The notes beneath the pieces are model-generated. The model had not been told where the DNA came from. It saw only the letters and a list, made by a program, of their open reading frames with translations, and did no database searches. Positions 9,717 through 21,162 of a DNA stretch of 64,000 bases are shown one piece after another (position 1 is the first letter of the stretch; every line of letters begins with the position of its first letter). This DNA comes from Lonicera japonica (lineage: Eukaryota > Streptophyta > Magnoliopsida > Dipsacales > Caprifoliaceae), in the NCBI GenBank assembly GCA_021464415.1, contig CM038464.1:3472001-3536000 (forward strand), given 5' to 3'. Both the position numbers and the translations under genes were made by a program.

Positions 9717-12700
9717 ATGGCTGATAATCTATTCCTAGGGCTACCTCCCCCTTCTGCACCTCCCTCCGACAAACAACAACAGCAACTACATTCTTCTTCA
9801 TTTAGTAATACTACCACCACTAAAGAATCTCCGCAGAAGAAATCACCACCACCACCACCTCCTCCTCCTGCTCTTAAGAGTGCCCTCAAACGTACCAACC
9901 CTCCCGATTCACTACCACCTCAAGGTAATTCCTTCCTTTTTCCACGCAAAACCAATTTTACATTCCTCCCTTTTATTAGGTTTTCTTTATGCTTCTTTCG
10001 TTTAGTTATTTCTATATTTTCCTGAATGCTAACACTTTCTTACAAGTTTTTGAGAATTCGGAGGTTTTAGTAATCTCATCTGTGATGTTATTTCTCTCTA
10101 TTTAGGGTTTCATGTTCCTGTATTCATACGATTATTCGGGTGAAAGGAGTTGACTATTGACGAATTATCTATGCAATTTTACGAATTTACTGCATAAAAC
10201 TTCATGAAAATAACCTAGTTACCAATTCTAAATTATGTGGAGTTGAGAGAAGCAAAAAGAAACTTAATTCTTCATTATGATTTTCAGCTCCCCCCAACGG
10301 AAAACGCTTGAGGTTTAAGACGACTACTGATGCATCAGAAAAGCAAGTCATAGAGGCCATGCAGAAGATAGCTTCACATATAAAGAACCCCTCAAAATTC
10401 AGCAAGGCTTCAAAGCTTGCTATACAGCTGATTCAGGCTGGCAGTGTTACGCCCGCAACCAGCGATCAGTTCTTTGCCATACTTGAATCTTCAATGTCGT
10501 CACTCACCACTTGCAATGGCCCGTCAGTACGAGCTGATTATCATGCATTGTTCTCAGCTGCACAAGATGCAGTTGAGGTGTGTGTTTGTTTTCCTGTATC
10601 TCTTCTGTCTATTGCTTATTATTTTACCGATTGTGTGAACTCTCTTATTGATTAATATCATTTTCTCGTAGGTTCTTACTAAGAAGCAGCGAAATCAATT
10701 AGCGGCATGGACAATAAGGGCTGTTGTTGCGAATGATCTTTTCACTGACGACAGCTTTGTGGTATGCTGCATTCCAATATTCAACTTAAAAATTTCCGTG
10801 CATTCTGTTTACTAGAGAATTGTGCTCGATTGATTTTACAATTCATGAATGTTCATTTATTTTGTGTTACCTGCGTACTTTCTTTTATTTCTTACGTGAT
10901 GCAATGGATTTGAAGCACCTAAGAACTACCTCAAAATCTTGTACAAGCCTTCATTTTGGTCATATTCAAGTTATTGATTACATTATATATGAATCAATAA
11001 CAGTCAATTCCTTTAAACATCTAAATCAAAGTTGCATGTGTAATTATGGAGGTGCCATTCCCAGACCATACCATGTCACGTGCAAGAGCTATTATATGAT
11101 ATGAAGGGAACCATTACCATTCTTGTTTCCACTGGCGGTATATATTCAGGGTAGGCAATAGTATGGCGAAGTTCCATGGATTGGAGGCTTTAAGGGTGAG
11201 TGGGGAGGTAGAAGTCTCTAATTTACAATTTGCTGATGACAATTGTTATTTTTCTTGTGGAAGGAGTTGTAGTGTAGGATCTTAATGGACTTGCTTAATC
11301 TGTATTGTTTGTGGTTGTGTTTGAAGGTGAATTTGGCAAAATGTGAAGGTTTGGGAATTAAATTAGGAGGACACAGGCAATTGGAATAGTTAGCCAATGG
11401 CGTGGTTTGTGGAATAGATAGGCGGTCATTGTGCTTCATGGTTTTGACTCTTTAGGGTAGTCCGAGTTCTTTGAGTTTTTGGAACTCAGCACTGAAAAGG
11501 TGAATAAGAGACTTGACAGGTGTAGTATTTTCTTTTATATCTAGGGTGGAAGATTAATATTGTTCCAAGCAGTTCGAAGAGTTTGCTTGTTTATATCATT
11601 TCCATATTATTCAAATCCCAAGACAGTATTTTCTGGCAGGGGTGGTGGATGGGAGGAAGCCACCCCTAATAAAGTGGAATCTTGTCTATAAATATAGGAA
11701 AGTTAAGGATTTAGGTATAGGTAATTTGGTGCTTAACAAATATAGCCTTGCTGGTAAATGGTTTTGGAGGTTCACTCTTGACTCTTGAGCGAAATTCTTT
11801 GTGGTGCTCGATTATTAAGGGTATGGGGTAAGTTTCTTTCTGATGGAAAAAGGGGTTGTATTGGCTGGTTGGCAGTTTTGGTCTCGTGATCGATCTTATT
11901 CAGGGTGGACATCGTTCCCACCTTGCGAATTTGGGTTTTAGAATTGAGGTACCTTTTGGGAATACATCTTTTCAAGATAAAGTAGTAATTGGGTAATGAT
12001 ATATTGGTTTATTAGATGTGATGAGTTGTCTACTATAAATCCATAATTAAGGGATCACATAGATTTAGGTCCGTTTTAGGGTTGATGTTGTCCTCATTCA
12101 TAGATTTAAGCATTTCAAGTTCATCTATGTGGATGGCAAAACGAATTACGCTTTTGAAGTTCATCTATGAGGATGCTTGCCAATTTTATGCTTTTTGTTT
12201 TGAGAGTTTGATAACACTGCAGATGGACTCGGATCCAGGGATTTGAATGTACCGGTCCGGTGGTCCCTGATGATGCTATTGTCTGATTTATGAATTTAAT
12301 AGGAGTACTAGACTTGCTCTTGTTTTATATATCATGATTTCATTGACATGCTTTTATTTTAAACTGGGGGATGTTTTTCCAGTTTTCAAAGGCATCTGGG
12401 AGGATAAAAGAAGCCATACTAAATCTTCCGGTTGCAACCAATGACGATGACATAGAAGAAGCTGCTGCCCTGAAAGATGAAACAAAAATGGAAGATGTAG
12501 ACAATCAGAAGACAGTTGAGAAAATTTCTTCATCTTCTACTACATCTGAAGTAAATGAGAAAGAGGAGTCTGACCCGTTTGGATTGGATGCATTGATTCC
12601 AAGTGCTTTGAAGAAAGATGAAAAATCTAAAGCTAGAAAAGATGGAACCGTCAAAATGAAGAAGGAAGAAGAGGAAGGGACCAAGAGGTTCCTCAAATCA

Positions 12701-13118
12701 CAGAGAGAAGCCTTAATTCTTTGTTTGGATATTGCTGCTCGTCGTTACAAAACCCCATGGTGAAATCACTTATTTTCTCTTTGTTTTTCCTGTTCTTGAT
12801 TCTGATTTTTTAATTTTCCTCTTACCTATAGAAGATATTATCTATAATCTCAGGTGCCAAACAGTGATAGATATATTGGTAAAGCACGCATTTGATAACA
12901 TATCGAGATTCACCTCGCAACAGAGGGATGCGATTGAGAAGCTTTGGGCATCGATAAGAGAACAACAAATGAAGAGGAAACAGGGGAAGTCGGTAACTGG
13001 GAAGCTAGACGTAAATGGATTTGAATGGCTTCAGGAAAAGTATGCAAATGAGAAGATCAGCATTCGCCATGCTGTGGGTGGTAGTGGGAACCGTCGTGCC
13101 GAACAGTGGCTTGGTTAG
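9717..13118 (+). CDS. conserved plant protein of unknown function, five exons
   Basis: The exons are 9717-9924, 10288-10577, 10672-10761, 12383-12759 and 12854-13118. All junctions have GT/AG and the frame is continuous, giving 409 residues. The N-terminus is Pro/Ser-rich (PPPPPPPP tract, residues about 45-52) and begins MADNLFLGLPPP. Exons 2-3 encode a helical domain (KRLRFKTTTDASEKQVIEAM to KQRNQLAAWTIRAVVANDLF). Exon 4 is a charged, Lys/Glu-rich linker. Exon 5 has a conserved-looking end (FTSQQRDAIEKLWASIREQQ, then ISIRHAVGGSG and a final QWLG). There is no signal peptide or membrane segment, so nuclear or cytosolic location is likely. I recognise this as a plant-conserved type but cannot name a function. 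Intron 3 (1.6 kb) contains a LINE fragment. Confidence 0.85.
11130..11985 (+). mobile_element. LINE (L1-type) reverse-transcriptase fragment in intron 3
   Basis: Plus-strand fragments match the C-terminal half of plant L1 reverse transcriptases. The RT box FADD (11229-11240) sits in the context VSNLQFADDNCYF. Further pieces include VYIISILFK, VKDLGIGNLVLNKYSLAGKW and FWRF, in the usual order. Stops and frameshifts break it and neither end of the element is visible. It lies in the same orientation as the host gene and accounts for much of the unusually long intron. Confidence 0.8.
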
Positions 13119-14560
13119 TTAAATTACTAATAGGACTCCCGATTCCTTTAATTGGAACTCTGTTCATTTGATTGTATAAAATCAGTGTAATTTGATTGTG
13201 TACATTTAGCTATCATGGCCTACAACAACTTGCCTCCACCTCAGGTTAATGTTAGATCTAATTTTAGAGCTTGTTTTTGGGAACGATTCAATGGAGAGTT
13301 GACTTTTCAAATGCAGTTGACTAAATTTCATGATTGAGTTTTTTTCTTCGAAAAAATTGAAATTGGTAGTTCTTCCGCTGAGGTCAATTAACATTTTTTT
13401 TGGTCTGGCCATTAACAGTTCACTATTCAGTATACTAGTGAGAACACTCGGAACTATTGGAGATACTGAAATCATACATTTTGCTCATAACAAAAAGGGT
13501 TAAATTGCAAGATACGATAAATATGAGACGATCATATAAAATTAATGAGCTCCGGGTTGCATAATATCAGATTTGACTTCTTTTCATTTAATACGGAAGA
13601 TTTTTTTTTATGAAATTTGTTGAGAATGATTTATATATTTCTTAACAAAATTTCATAAAAGATTCAATTTAAAAGTTGTTGAGATAATTCTATGAAAAAA
13701 AAGAGTGGTGAAAATAATTATTTAAAATTTTAATAGACAAATATGAATATATATATATATATATATATATCCAATTTTTACTTCCTTTTTGAATTTTTGA
13801 TAAAATTTTTTAGATTAATCATTCATATCAAAGTTACATGGAGTCTATTTAATTTAAGTACCACTTTATTAAGTTTGACTATCTCCACAAGAGTTTAAAA
13901 TGTAAAATAGAATAAAAAAAACAAAGTTTAAAATGTTAAAAAAAAAAAAAAAAAAAAAACATTCATTTGATATTGGAACCAAAATGTCTTATTAAAAAAT
14001 TGAACATAGAGGATAATAGAAAGCAGCAAGCCTCTGATATCATTGTCCATTTTCTACTCGAATGCAAGGTTACTTGTTAATCCCATTGTTTCTGGCCTTA
14101 ACATTCTTTATCAGGGTACATACATGAACGTCCGTTTAAATTGAAGAAGAGGTTTGGATAGAAAATAATTAGTTAGGTAGAGAATGGATGGAATAAAAAA
14201 AAATAAAAAATAATTATTTTATTATTGTTTAGATAAATAAAGATGTAATAAAAATAAATTTTATTTGAATAAAAAATAATAATTATGATTTAATATATTA
14301 TTAATAAATTAAATTTAAATTAAATTTAAAATAAGATAAATAAATCATTAATTTTTTTTCTTTTTCCTCCGTATTCTTTCAAGGAAAAAAAAAAGAAAAA
14401 AAGAAATTGGCATTTCCTACCGATCCTCCTCTCATCTTTTTCTTTCATTCTCATCCCCTAAATCCAAAGGAATCGTAAATTTAGCAAGCGCCGCAGAAGG
14501 GGTAACAAATAGAGAGAGAGATGCGGTGGGGAAAAAGAAAACCTAAACCCTCTGCTGCTG
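13119..14560. other. intergenic, AT-rich, no gene seen
   Basis: This contains the 3' UTR of the preceding gene, an (AT)12 tract at 13747-13770, an A-run near 13938-13960 and simple AAT-rich sequence to about 14350. From 14400 on, CT-rich sequence leads into the cyclophilin promoter. No coding signal was found. Confidence 0.6.
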
Positions 14561-14568
14561 GTGTACAG

Positions 14569-14577
14569 TATATATAG
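14569..14577 (+). promoter_or_regulatory. TATA box of the cyclophilin gene
   Basis: TATATATAG precedes a stretch that can serve as a 5' leader. The ATG is about 1 kb downstream at 15565. A 5'-UTR intron is plausible, from a GT at 14679 (or the GTACTA at 14664) to TTTGCAG ending at 15537, because the acceptor has a good pyrimidine context. This gene model is inferred and would need transcript data. Confidence 0.5.
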
Positions 14578-15564
14578 ATTATTACGCCCGCGTCACAAAC
14601 TCTAGGTAGTCGAGTCGTCCTCGGTGAGAAAAATAGAAAGAAAGAAGCATACCACAAATCGAAGGTACTATTATTCCGGTATGTCTTTTCTGAATACTGT
14701 CCCACTACTCTATTTGTGTTCGTTAACGTTCTATATCTATATTTCGACTGTATCATTCATCAATATTATATGGAAGTAGAGAAAAATCAGATCAGACGTT
14801 GAGGAAAATAAAAAAGCACAGATCGAAGGCTTTACAGGCGATTTTATGAAACACCGTGGAGCTCAAAAATTGTGCAATATGAACAAAAACCGTCCTTGTT
14901 TTCATATCCTCTTGATGATATATATTTATTTATTTATTTAACCCTTTTCCAGAGGATTCATTCATTATCATATAGGATGGACATTATTCCCTTCTTCCTT
15001 TTTTTTCACATTTCACTCTACCTCTATTTTTATTGTATTTACTTGTATATTTTGTTGTTTGTTTGTTTGTTTGTTTGAATGAATATGATTATATTTCCAA
15101 GATTTATCAACAAAGAAACTGGAGAGAAGTTCTAGGAATTGAATTGATTTTTACCCAAATTCTCAGGAAATTCTTTCTTTATTTATGTGTTTGGTTCAGC
15201 TGATATATTGGGGAGGTTCCTTAGCTGAAAGTGGTATATTTGAAATCTTGTGAAGAAATTGTGTGCGTGTGCCTGTTTACAAATCTTACAGTTTAATTGT
15301 CGGTCCTACAGTTAATGATTTCAATCAGCTTCTTGTTTCTATGCACTTGTCTTTATAATTGTATTTCGTTCGTAATCTTACAAATTTGATGTTCCTGTGC
15401 AAAAAAACGCAACCAAATAACTTGTGTTATTAATTAATTCTACTCTTTATGAAATTCTTAATGTCTAGCCTTGGAAAAGATTGCCTGTGTCTCTTTCTGT
15501 TGATGTAATGTTAATGCTTATTGCTGAATCTTTGCAGTCTCTGTACCGGAGTTAAAAAATAAAA

Positions 15565-16098
15565 ATGACAAACCCAAAGGTTTTCTTTGATATATTGATC
15601 GGAAAGATGAAAGCTGGACGAATTGTAATGGAACTATTTGCAGATGTCACCCCTAAGACCGCCGAAAACTTCCGTGCCCTCTGCACTGGGGAGAAAGGGA
15701 TAGGAGTATCTGGTAAGCCATTGCACTACAAGGGCTCTGGTTTTCACCGTATTATCCCCCGATTCATGTGTCAAGGAGGAGATTTCACTAGGGGTAATGG
15801 GACAGGCGGTGAATCGATCTACGGACAGAAATTTGCAGATGAGAGCTTCAAGCTCAAGCACAAGGAGCCCGGTATTCTTTCAATGGCCAATGCGGGACCC
15901 AATACTAATGGATCCCAATTCTTTATATGTACAGAGGCGACTCCATGGCTGGATGGCAAGCACGTGGTGTTTGGGAAGGTTATCAATGGCTATAGTGTGG
16001 TCAAGGAGATGGAGAAGGTGGGATCGGATAGCGGCAAGACTTTGGCCCCAGTTGTGATTGAAGACTGTGGTGAAGTAACTGACAGCTATGGTAACTGA
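15565..16098 (+). CDS. cytosolic cyclophilin (peptidyl-prolyl cis-trans isomerase)
   Basis: A single-exon coding region of 177 residues. It is a single-domain cyclophilin that catalyses cis-trans isomerisation of X-Pro bonds and binds cyclosporin A. Visible landmarks are FFDI at the start and [12 protein letters not shown] (35-46). The plant-specific insert follows at about 47-54 ([11 protein letters not shown]). The active-site set is FHR (R62), MCQGGDF (Q70), NGSQFFI (115-121), W128 and H133. There is no targeting peptide and no C-terminal extension, so it is cytosolic. The start [17 protein letters not shown] resembles the Arabidopsis CYP19-3/ROC2 type, and length (usually 172-176) fits. 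It is intact, and converges with RAF1 downstream. Confidence 0.95.
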   Translation: MTNPKVFFDILIGKMKAGRIVMELFADVTPKTAENFRALCTGEKGIGVSGKPLHYKGSGFHRIIPRFMCQGGDFTRGNGTGGESIYGQKFADESFKLKHKEPGILSMANAGPNTNGSQFFICTEATPWLDGKHVVFGKVINGYSVVKEMEKVGSDSGKTLAPVVIEDCGEVTDSYGN

Positions 16099-17130
16099 AG
16101 ATTGTGGTGAGATAACTGAGAGTTACATTTTGGAAAATGTGTCCCATGTCGGCAAAACTATTTACAGTCTTTGGAATCACTGTTTGTTTGAGTCTTTGCT
16201 TGGATCAAGAGCATGTTTATTTCAATAATTTGAAATTAGTTTCTTTTAGTGCATTTTTCCTCCTGTAGATGGGGGGGTTTAGGGTGGATTTTCTCTGGTC
16301 TAGGACACTTTCAATAGTCTGACGTATTAAGAAGGAAAACTTAATTTACTTTATCATGTACCCACCGTTTCTGCATGATAATGACTTTAATATTATATTT
16401 TAGAACTATAATAGGTTTTCTTTGGCATATAACATTAATTAAGCAAGAAAAGAAAAGGAAGTGGAACTATTACAATTTAATACTTAGTATAGTAGTAAAA
16501 ATAGGGGAATTAGCTTTATTATTACTCTCTTAAGCTGGTCTGAATGCTACTGTTTAGTTATTCAATTCAAATCAATTACGACTGAAAGATGACTTAAATA
16601 TAGCGGCTAAATCAAATGTTGAGTAAAGTCTATTTAAGGTCCTTCATAATAAATAAGCAGGCAATGATGCTCTCTTTTGTGCTCCATGGCCTGCTCCTGC
16701 TGCCACAAAATTATATCGTCATTGTGAAAAATACTCAAAATGGGTTGAAATCTAATATAGAAATATATAGAATGCAGCACACGGAGACCAAACCTACATA
16801 CAGGACGGTAAAAATTGTAGCCTATAAAGAAAGAAGATTACAAAACATACCCAAGTCTACCTATCTTGGTTGATTCAAAATTTCCAGTGTCTTATTATTT
16901 CTTACTCTCTACTCAACTTATATGCCCTTCATTTTTGGCAAACCCCAACCTCCTCGCCCTCCCCCTTCTTCCCCTATAGTTCAAAATGAGTCAGTTTCGG
17001 GAACCGAGTCGCTAATGCTGATTGATTGCTTCCAATATTAATTAATTAATTCATTCATTCATTCATCAAAATGCCTGCAACAAGATCAAGAACTACTCAC
17101 TCAAATTACTACTCCACTGATGATATGTTC
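16099..17130. other. intergenic between convergent cyclophilin and RAF1 genes
   Basis: This holds the 3' UTRs of both convergent genes. A duplicated copy of the cyclophilin tail is noticeable right after the stop: GAAGACTGTGGTGAAGTAACTGA is echoed at 16098-16120 as GAAGATTGTGGTGAGATAAC. An ATTC repeat lies at 17050-17065. No further gene was seen. Confidence 0.55.
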
Positions 17131-18492
17131 TCACTCCCAATCTTCATCAGCCAATTGATTATCATTTTCTTCTCTAGGCGGCCTAACCACCACCAGCACA
17201 GTCCCTAAGCTTTCCTTCACACCCTTCTCCTTCAATGCCGACCCTCTCTCCACCTTCAATCCTCCATCTTCATCCTCATTGTTGGATATCAAATAAAACC
17301 CATCATCTGCCCCCACCTCCTTCCTCCCCCTATCGGCCACCACCAAAATTGCCTCCTCCTTGTACCACCTATTCACTCTCCACGGCAGTGCCCTCGCATC
17401 GGCAAATGCCACCGCCACTCCCCCTTTCTTCAGCCCTGCCACGGGCTCCCAACCAGGCAAAACCACCCACCTCCTCCACCCCTTCTCTGCCACCACAATC
17501 CCAAACTCCCCTTGGGTCCCACTCTCCCAAGGCGCATCCAGCACCTCCTTATCCTTCTCCTCTGCCCTGCACACTGGCAAAACCACGACCGAGGTGGCCT
17601 CCGCCACTTCCCCAAGCTGCATCCTCACCACTGGCACCTTTACCCCATCCACAACGGCCCCTTGTCTCCCCTCATCTTCCCCCTCCATGTCCTCCATAAT
17701 CCTCTTCTTAGCGGCCTCGGATGTAGCTGTTTCAAAGGCCTTTTCCAATGCCAATTTCCTCTGCTCGGGATTTTGATGCTCTAAGGCTTGCCTGTAATAC
17801 ACGAAGCCAAGGCAATCTCCTGGGAGAACATAGTTAAAATTGGACCACCCGCGGTCCCCTTTCCTTCTGGGGAAGTCTTTCATGGCCCGGGCAAGATCTT
17901 GGGAACCCCTAGCGTCGAGCTTGTTATCGACGATGTATCTAGCAGCGGCGGCCCTCTGGGAGGCGCTGAGCAGTCGAATCTCGTAGAGTAATTGGGAGCC
18001 ACCCAAGTCGAAAAAAGCGAGTGTCTCGGGCTCCAGCTTGGATTGGATTAGTGAGTCTCGGACCTTGGCGGCAACAACGAGGCAGTTCTGCTCAACGCCG
18101 GAGATGCCGGTGATTTCTTCGAGGGTGGAGGGGGTGAAGCCTTGTTGGGTGAGGGAAGGGATGAGCGGGGCGTAGTCGAACCAGAGGCCGAGGCGGTTAG
18201 TGAGGATTTCAAGGCGGCCGTTGGTGTCGAGGGAGCGGAATTGAGGTGGGATTGGGGAAGGGGGTGGACGGAATGGCTGGTAGAGCTGCTGCTGTTGTTG
18301 AGATGGGTTGGATGAGGGAGTGATTGTGGCTGATATGGGTTTAGAGAAAGAGACGTGTTTATGGAAAGGAGGGTTGAAGGAGGAGGATGATGATGAGTGG
18401 GGCAGTGGATGATGAGTTGTGAGAAATGGGGAGGAGAGAGAAGGCGGCTTGGTGGCGGTGGCGGTGGCGGTGTTTACAGAGAGCGAAAGCAT
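17131..18492 (-). CDS. RAF1: Rubisco accumulation factor 1, chloroplastic
   Basis: An intronless gene of 453 residues from the ATG at 18492. RAF1 is a stromal chaperone that stabilises folded Rubisco large-subunit dimers during hexadecamer assembly. The N-terminus is Ser/Thr-rich and lacks acidic residues, as expected for a transit peptide. The mature part begins near QLYQPFRPPPSPIPPQFRSL. It continues with a helical domain (NRLGLWFDYAPLIPSL, EEITGISGVEQN, GSQLLYEIRLLSASQRAAAA, GDCLGFVYYRQALEH). It ends with the beta domain (EVAEATSVVVLPVC, EKGWRRWVVLPGWEPVAG, ESLGTVLVVVRPPRE). An upstream in-frame ATG at 18549 adds 19 residues including a Thr run. I prefer 18492 because MLSLS matches the start of known RAF1 proteins. 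A TATA-like element lies at 18624-18630. Confidence 0.95.
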   Translation of the reverse strand: MLSLSVNTATATATKPPSLSSPFLTTHHPLPHSSSSSSFNPPFHKHVSFSKPISATITPSSNPSQQQQQLYQPFRPPPSPIPPQFRSLDTNGRLEILTNRLGLWFDYAPLIPSLTQQGFTPSTLEEITGISGVEQNCLVVAAKVRDSLIQSKLEPETLAFFDLGGSQLLYEIRLLSASQRAAAARYIVDNKLDARGSQDLARAMKDFPRRKGDRGWSNFNYVLPGDCLGFVYYRQALEHQNPEQRKLALEKAFETATSEAAKKRIMEDMEGEDEGRQGAVVDGVKVPVVRMQLGEVAEATSVVVLPVCRAEEKDKEVLDAPWESGTQGEFGIVVAEKGWRRWVVLPGWEPVAGLKKGGVAVAFADARALPWRVNRWYKEEAILVVADRGRKEVGADDGFYLISNNEDEDGGLKVERGSALKEKGVKESLGTVLVVVRPPREENDNQLADEDWE

Positions 18493-18623
18493 GGTTGTGG
18501 TGGTGGTGGTGGTGGTATTATTTTGAGTAGTAGTATGCGGAAGATGCACTCTGGATTGAGAAGAAGACCGAGTTGGTTATCTTCAGCCTTATCCTGATTG
18601 ATTATTATTACTGGCACTACCAG

Positions 18624-18630
18624 TATATAA
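18624..18630 (-). promoter_or_regulatory. TATA-like element of RAF1
   Basis: TATATAA-type sequence on the minus strand (plus-strand TATATAA) lies about 75 bases upstream of the first possible ATG and 130 upstream of the preferred one. A GA/GT-rich microsatellite follows at 18651-18675. Confidence 0.4.
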
Positions 18631-18649
18631 TTTTTTTCTGATTTTTGAA

Positions 18650-20333
18650 TGTGTGTGTGTGAGAGAGAGAGAAGAAAATATGAATTGAGAAGGCCAACCC
18701 TTTTTCGGCCCATTTTTTCATCGTCCTGGGCTTGGTTATGGTTAAAGATTCACACTTAAATCCTTTTAACTATCATTTTAATTTAGAAACCATTGGTTCC
18801 ACACTCACTCAAAAAAGAGCCTCAAATTTTATTACTACCTCACATTTTTTTAATTTAACACAAAGGTTAATTGATGACAAAAAAAAACACAAAGGTTAAT
18901 TAACCCACAAATTAAATAATTAACTAATAAACGATATCATCCCACCAACATTTAATGCATTTCAAAATCCACCCACATTCAATTCCCTTTTAAAATTCTT
19001 CAACCGAGTTTCGTAACAAATTTCAGTTGGACTAAAATAGTCACAAAAAATCTCCATTGATGCAATACTAGACAAGTTCAAGTTAACCAACATTTAATTC
19101 GAAGAAAAACTCTTTAAGTTTAAATAATGGTGGAAAAAATAAACTACGGAGGGGGTTAAGCTTAACAAGCAAAAAAGAGTTAATTAAGAAAAGGTTGATA
19201 TGTTTTTATTTTGTTTTATTGTTTATATTATTTTTATAACATACACAACAAAAATATACACAAATAACATAATGCGGACTACCTGTAGCATGAAGAAGCT
19301 TCATTCGCTTCCCCATAAACGAGTTGCAGGACTCCCAATTGCATTGCTTTTCCAACTATAAATGTTAAAACTAAGTTAAATTTGTAACATGCTTAGCCTC
19401 TTAACTTGGGAAAAAAAAGTGTTAAGATTTTAACGTGATCATTTAATTTACCATTGGATTTATATGGATATTGTAGATTTATTATAATTTATTGTGTTTA
19501 GGATGCGCGTTCTCTTAGGTGTACAGTATGGTCAAATTGTATATTTTTTTGAAGAAATTGATTTTTCTTTAATTGATCGAATATCTCAAAATCCAATGGT
19601 TTCTTTAGGGTGGTAATATTAGGGGCCTAATTTAAGGCCCGCCTAATAAAATTTACTAATCCTATAAGGTTGATTGAAATGGGAAGGATTTTAAGGCCCA
19701 TAAGAACAAGGTAGTCTTAATACATGCTTCCGTTAGGACTCAGCCTGAAATGCTATATCTACTATTATATAAAGTCGGAAGGCATTTCGGTGGTTATGAA
19801 ATTGGATCCGAACCCATGCTAGCTACAGTACTTGGACTCTCAACTATTATGTTACGTATTAATTATAATAAAATTATCTTTAAAGTGACTATATTTAAAT
19901 TGCACACGTAGCATAAAACTCTAGTATCTTTTAAAATAACATCCATGAGGAGTCATGTTTTTAAAATGTTTGATTATAATTCTATATATATATATATATA
20001 TATATGTATATTTGTATATGTGCTTTAATTTAATTAATATCTCGGGAAACTTGCATGTTCTCATAATAGAATTGGTATTCTATTTATCGTTACGTAACAA
20101 TTCAATTTTTTTTATCCTTTCATAGGTTTTAACACAATAGCATTTTACAATATATCTATTTACATACGTTTTGGGTGCATTTGGCTTGCCGGATAAGAAG
20201 GTATAATAGGATAAGATAAATGTTGGATAAGATAAGAGTCGAAATTAGTCGAATAAAAATAATGTTGGATGTGATATAAAAGGAACTAGTCAGATAATGA
20301 TTAAGTGAAATTAGACAAGACAAAGACTAGTTG
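18650..20333. other. RAF1 upstream region and intergenic DNA
   Basis: AT-rich, with an (AT) tract at about 19984-20005. At 20172-20333 it contains sequence starting GGGTGCATTTGGCTTGCCGG with repeated GGATAAG motifs. That resembles the ends of the DNA-transposon-like repeat also seen near 31119 and 32545. The Tat element inserted beside or into this repeat. No coding signal was found. Confidence 0.5.
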
Positions 20334-20338
20334 ATAAA
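20334..20338. other. target-site duplication, left copy (ATAAA)
   Basis: ATAAA immediately precedes the TGATGG start of the 5' LTR. The same five bases follow the CCATCA end of the 3' LTR at 30027-30031. Confidence 0.85.
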
Positions 20339-21107
20339 TGATGGGGTTAAATACTAATTTTACCGTTGGCACTACAAAAGTAATTCAACATTTTTTACCT
20401 CCGGTAAAATCTCATTTTTACCTCCACACCTACCACATCTCACATACCACACCTATCACATCTCACCTACCTCACCTACCTCCACCAAAGATTACCTTTT
20501 GCCCTTCATTTTTATCAAATTTACCTTTTTTGTCATTCTCCATTTACCTATAAATACTTCCCACCATTCATTCATTCAACACACAACAAAAACACATCTT
20601 CTTTCTCTCCCAAGATCCATCCATCTCTTCCAAGAAATATAAAGCCATTGGCAATACAAAAATAAGCCAATTTTCGAGGGTCTTATACTCTCTCTTTTCA
20701 TACCCCAAAAAATACCAACAACCCTTATACACTCTCTCTTACACAGTTTATTATTTATTATGTTAAAATATTTGTAATTCTAATTCTATACTTATAAATA
20801 GAATTAAAGAAATTATAAAGAGAGAGAGAGAGAGATTGGTAGCTTGTATTATCATCCAAATCGATTGCCTTTGAGCTAATACAAAGCAAGCACACACAAA
20901 AGAAGGACGTACTGCCGGACTAGCATAAGCGCTACCGGGGGAGCCTACCTTAATAAAAAAATGTCACGTGTTCATCTTCATTTTTACTTAATTTCTGTCG
21001 ATACTGTTTACACATACGGTGGTACTGTTCACAATCACTGTACACATATACGGTGGTACTGTTCACAACACTGTTCACAGTTACAATCCAATTCACCATT
21101 ATTTACT
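20339..21107 (+). repeat. 5' LTR (3'-truncated)
   Basis: It begins TGATGGGGTTAAATAC and aligns with 29230-29981 of the 3' LTR. A TATAAATA box is at 20549-20556. Near its end are three copies of a TACGGTGGTACTGTTCACA-like motif. After CATTATTTACT similarity ends, and the last ~45 bp present in the other LTR (ending GACACCATCA) are absent. It also contains extra repeats relative to the 3' LTR (a second CTACCACATCTCAC-type unit near 20430). Confidence 0.88.
20549..20556 (+). promoter_or_regulatory. TATA box of the 5' LTR
   Basis: TATAAATA lies 210 bases into the LTR. The same box is in the 3' LTR at 29416-29423. An ACACAACAAAAACACATC leader-like sequence follows about 25 bases later. Confidence 0.55.
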
Positions 21108-21162
21108 TAATTTTCAAAGTCACATACCTCTCATAAAGCTACAAAAACACCCAAAGTTTATT

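Noticed and set aside
9617..9898. Minus-strand Gly/Cys-rich frame over exon 1
   Set aside because: It is the antisense of the Pro-rich exon 1 of the five-exon gene and has no homology.
17235..17784. Long Pro/Ser-rich plus-strand frames opposite RAF1
   Set aside because: They are antisense shadows of the GC-rich RAF1 coding sequence, have no homology I recognise, and RAF1 itself is complete.
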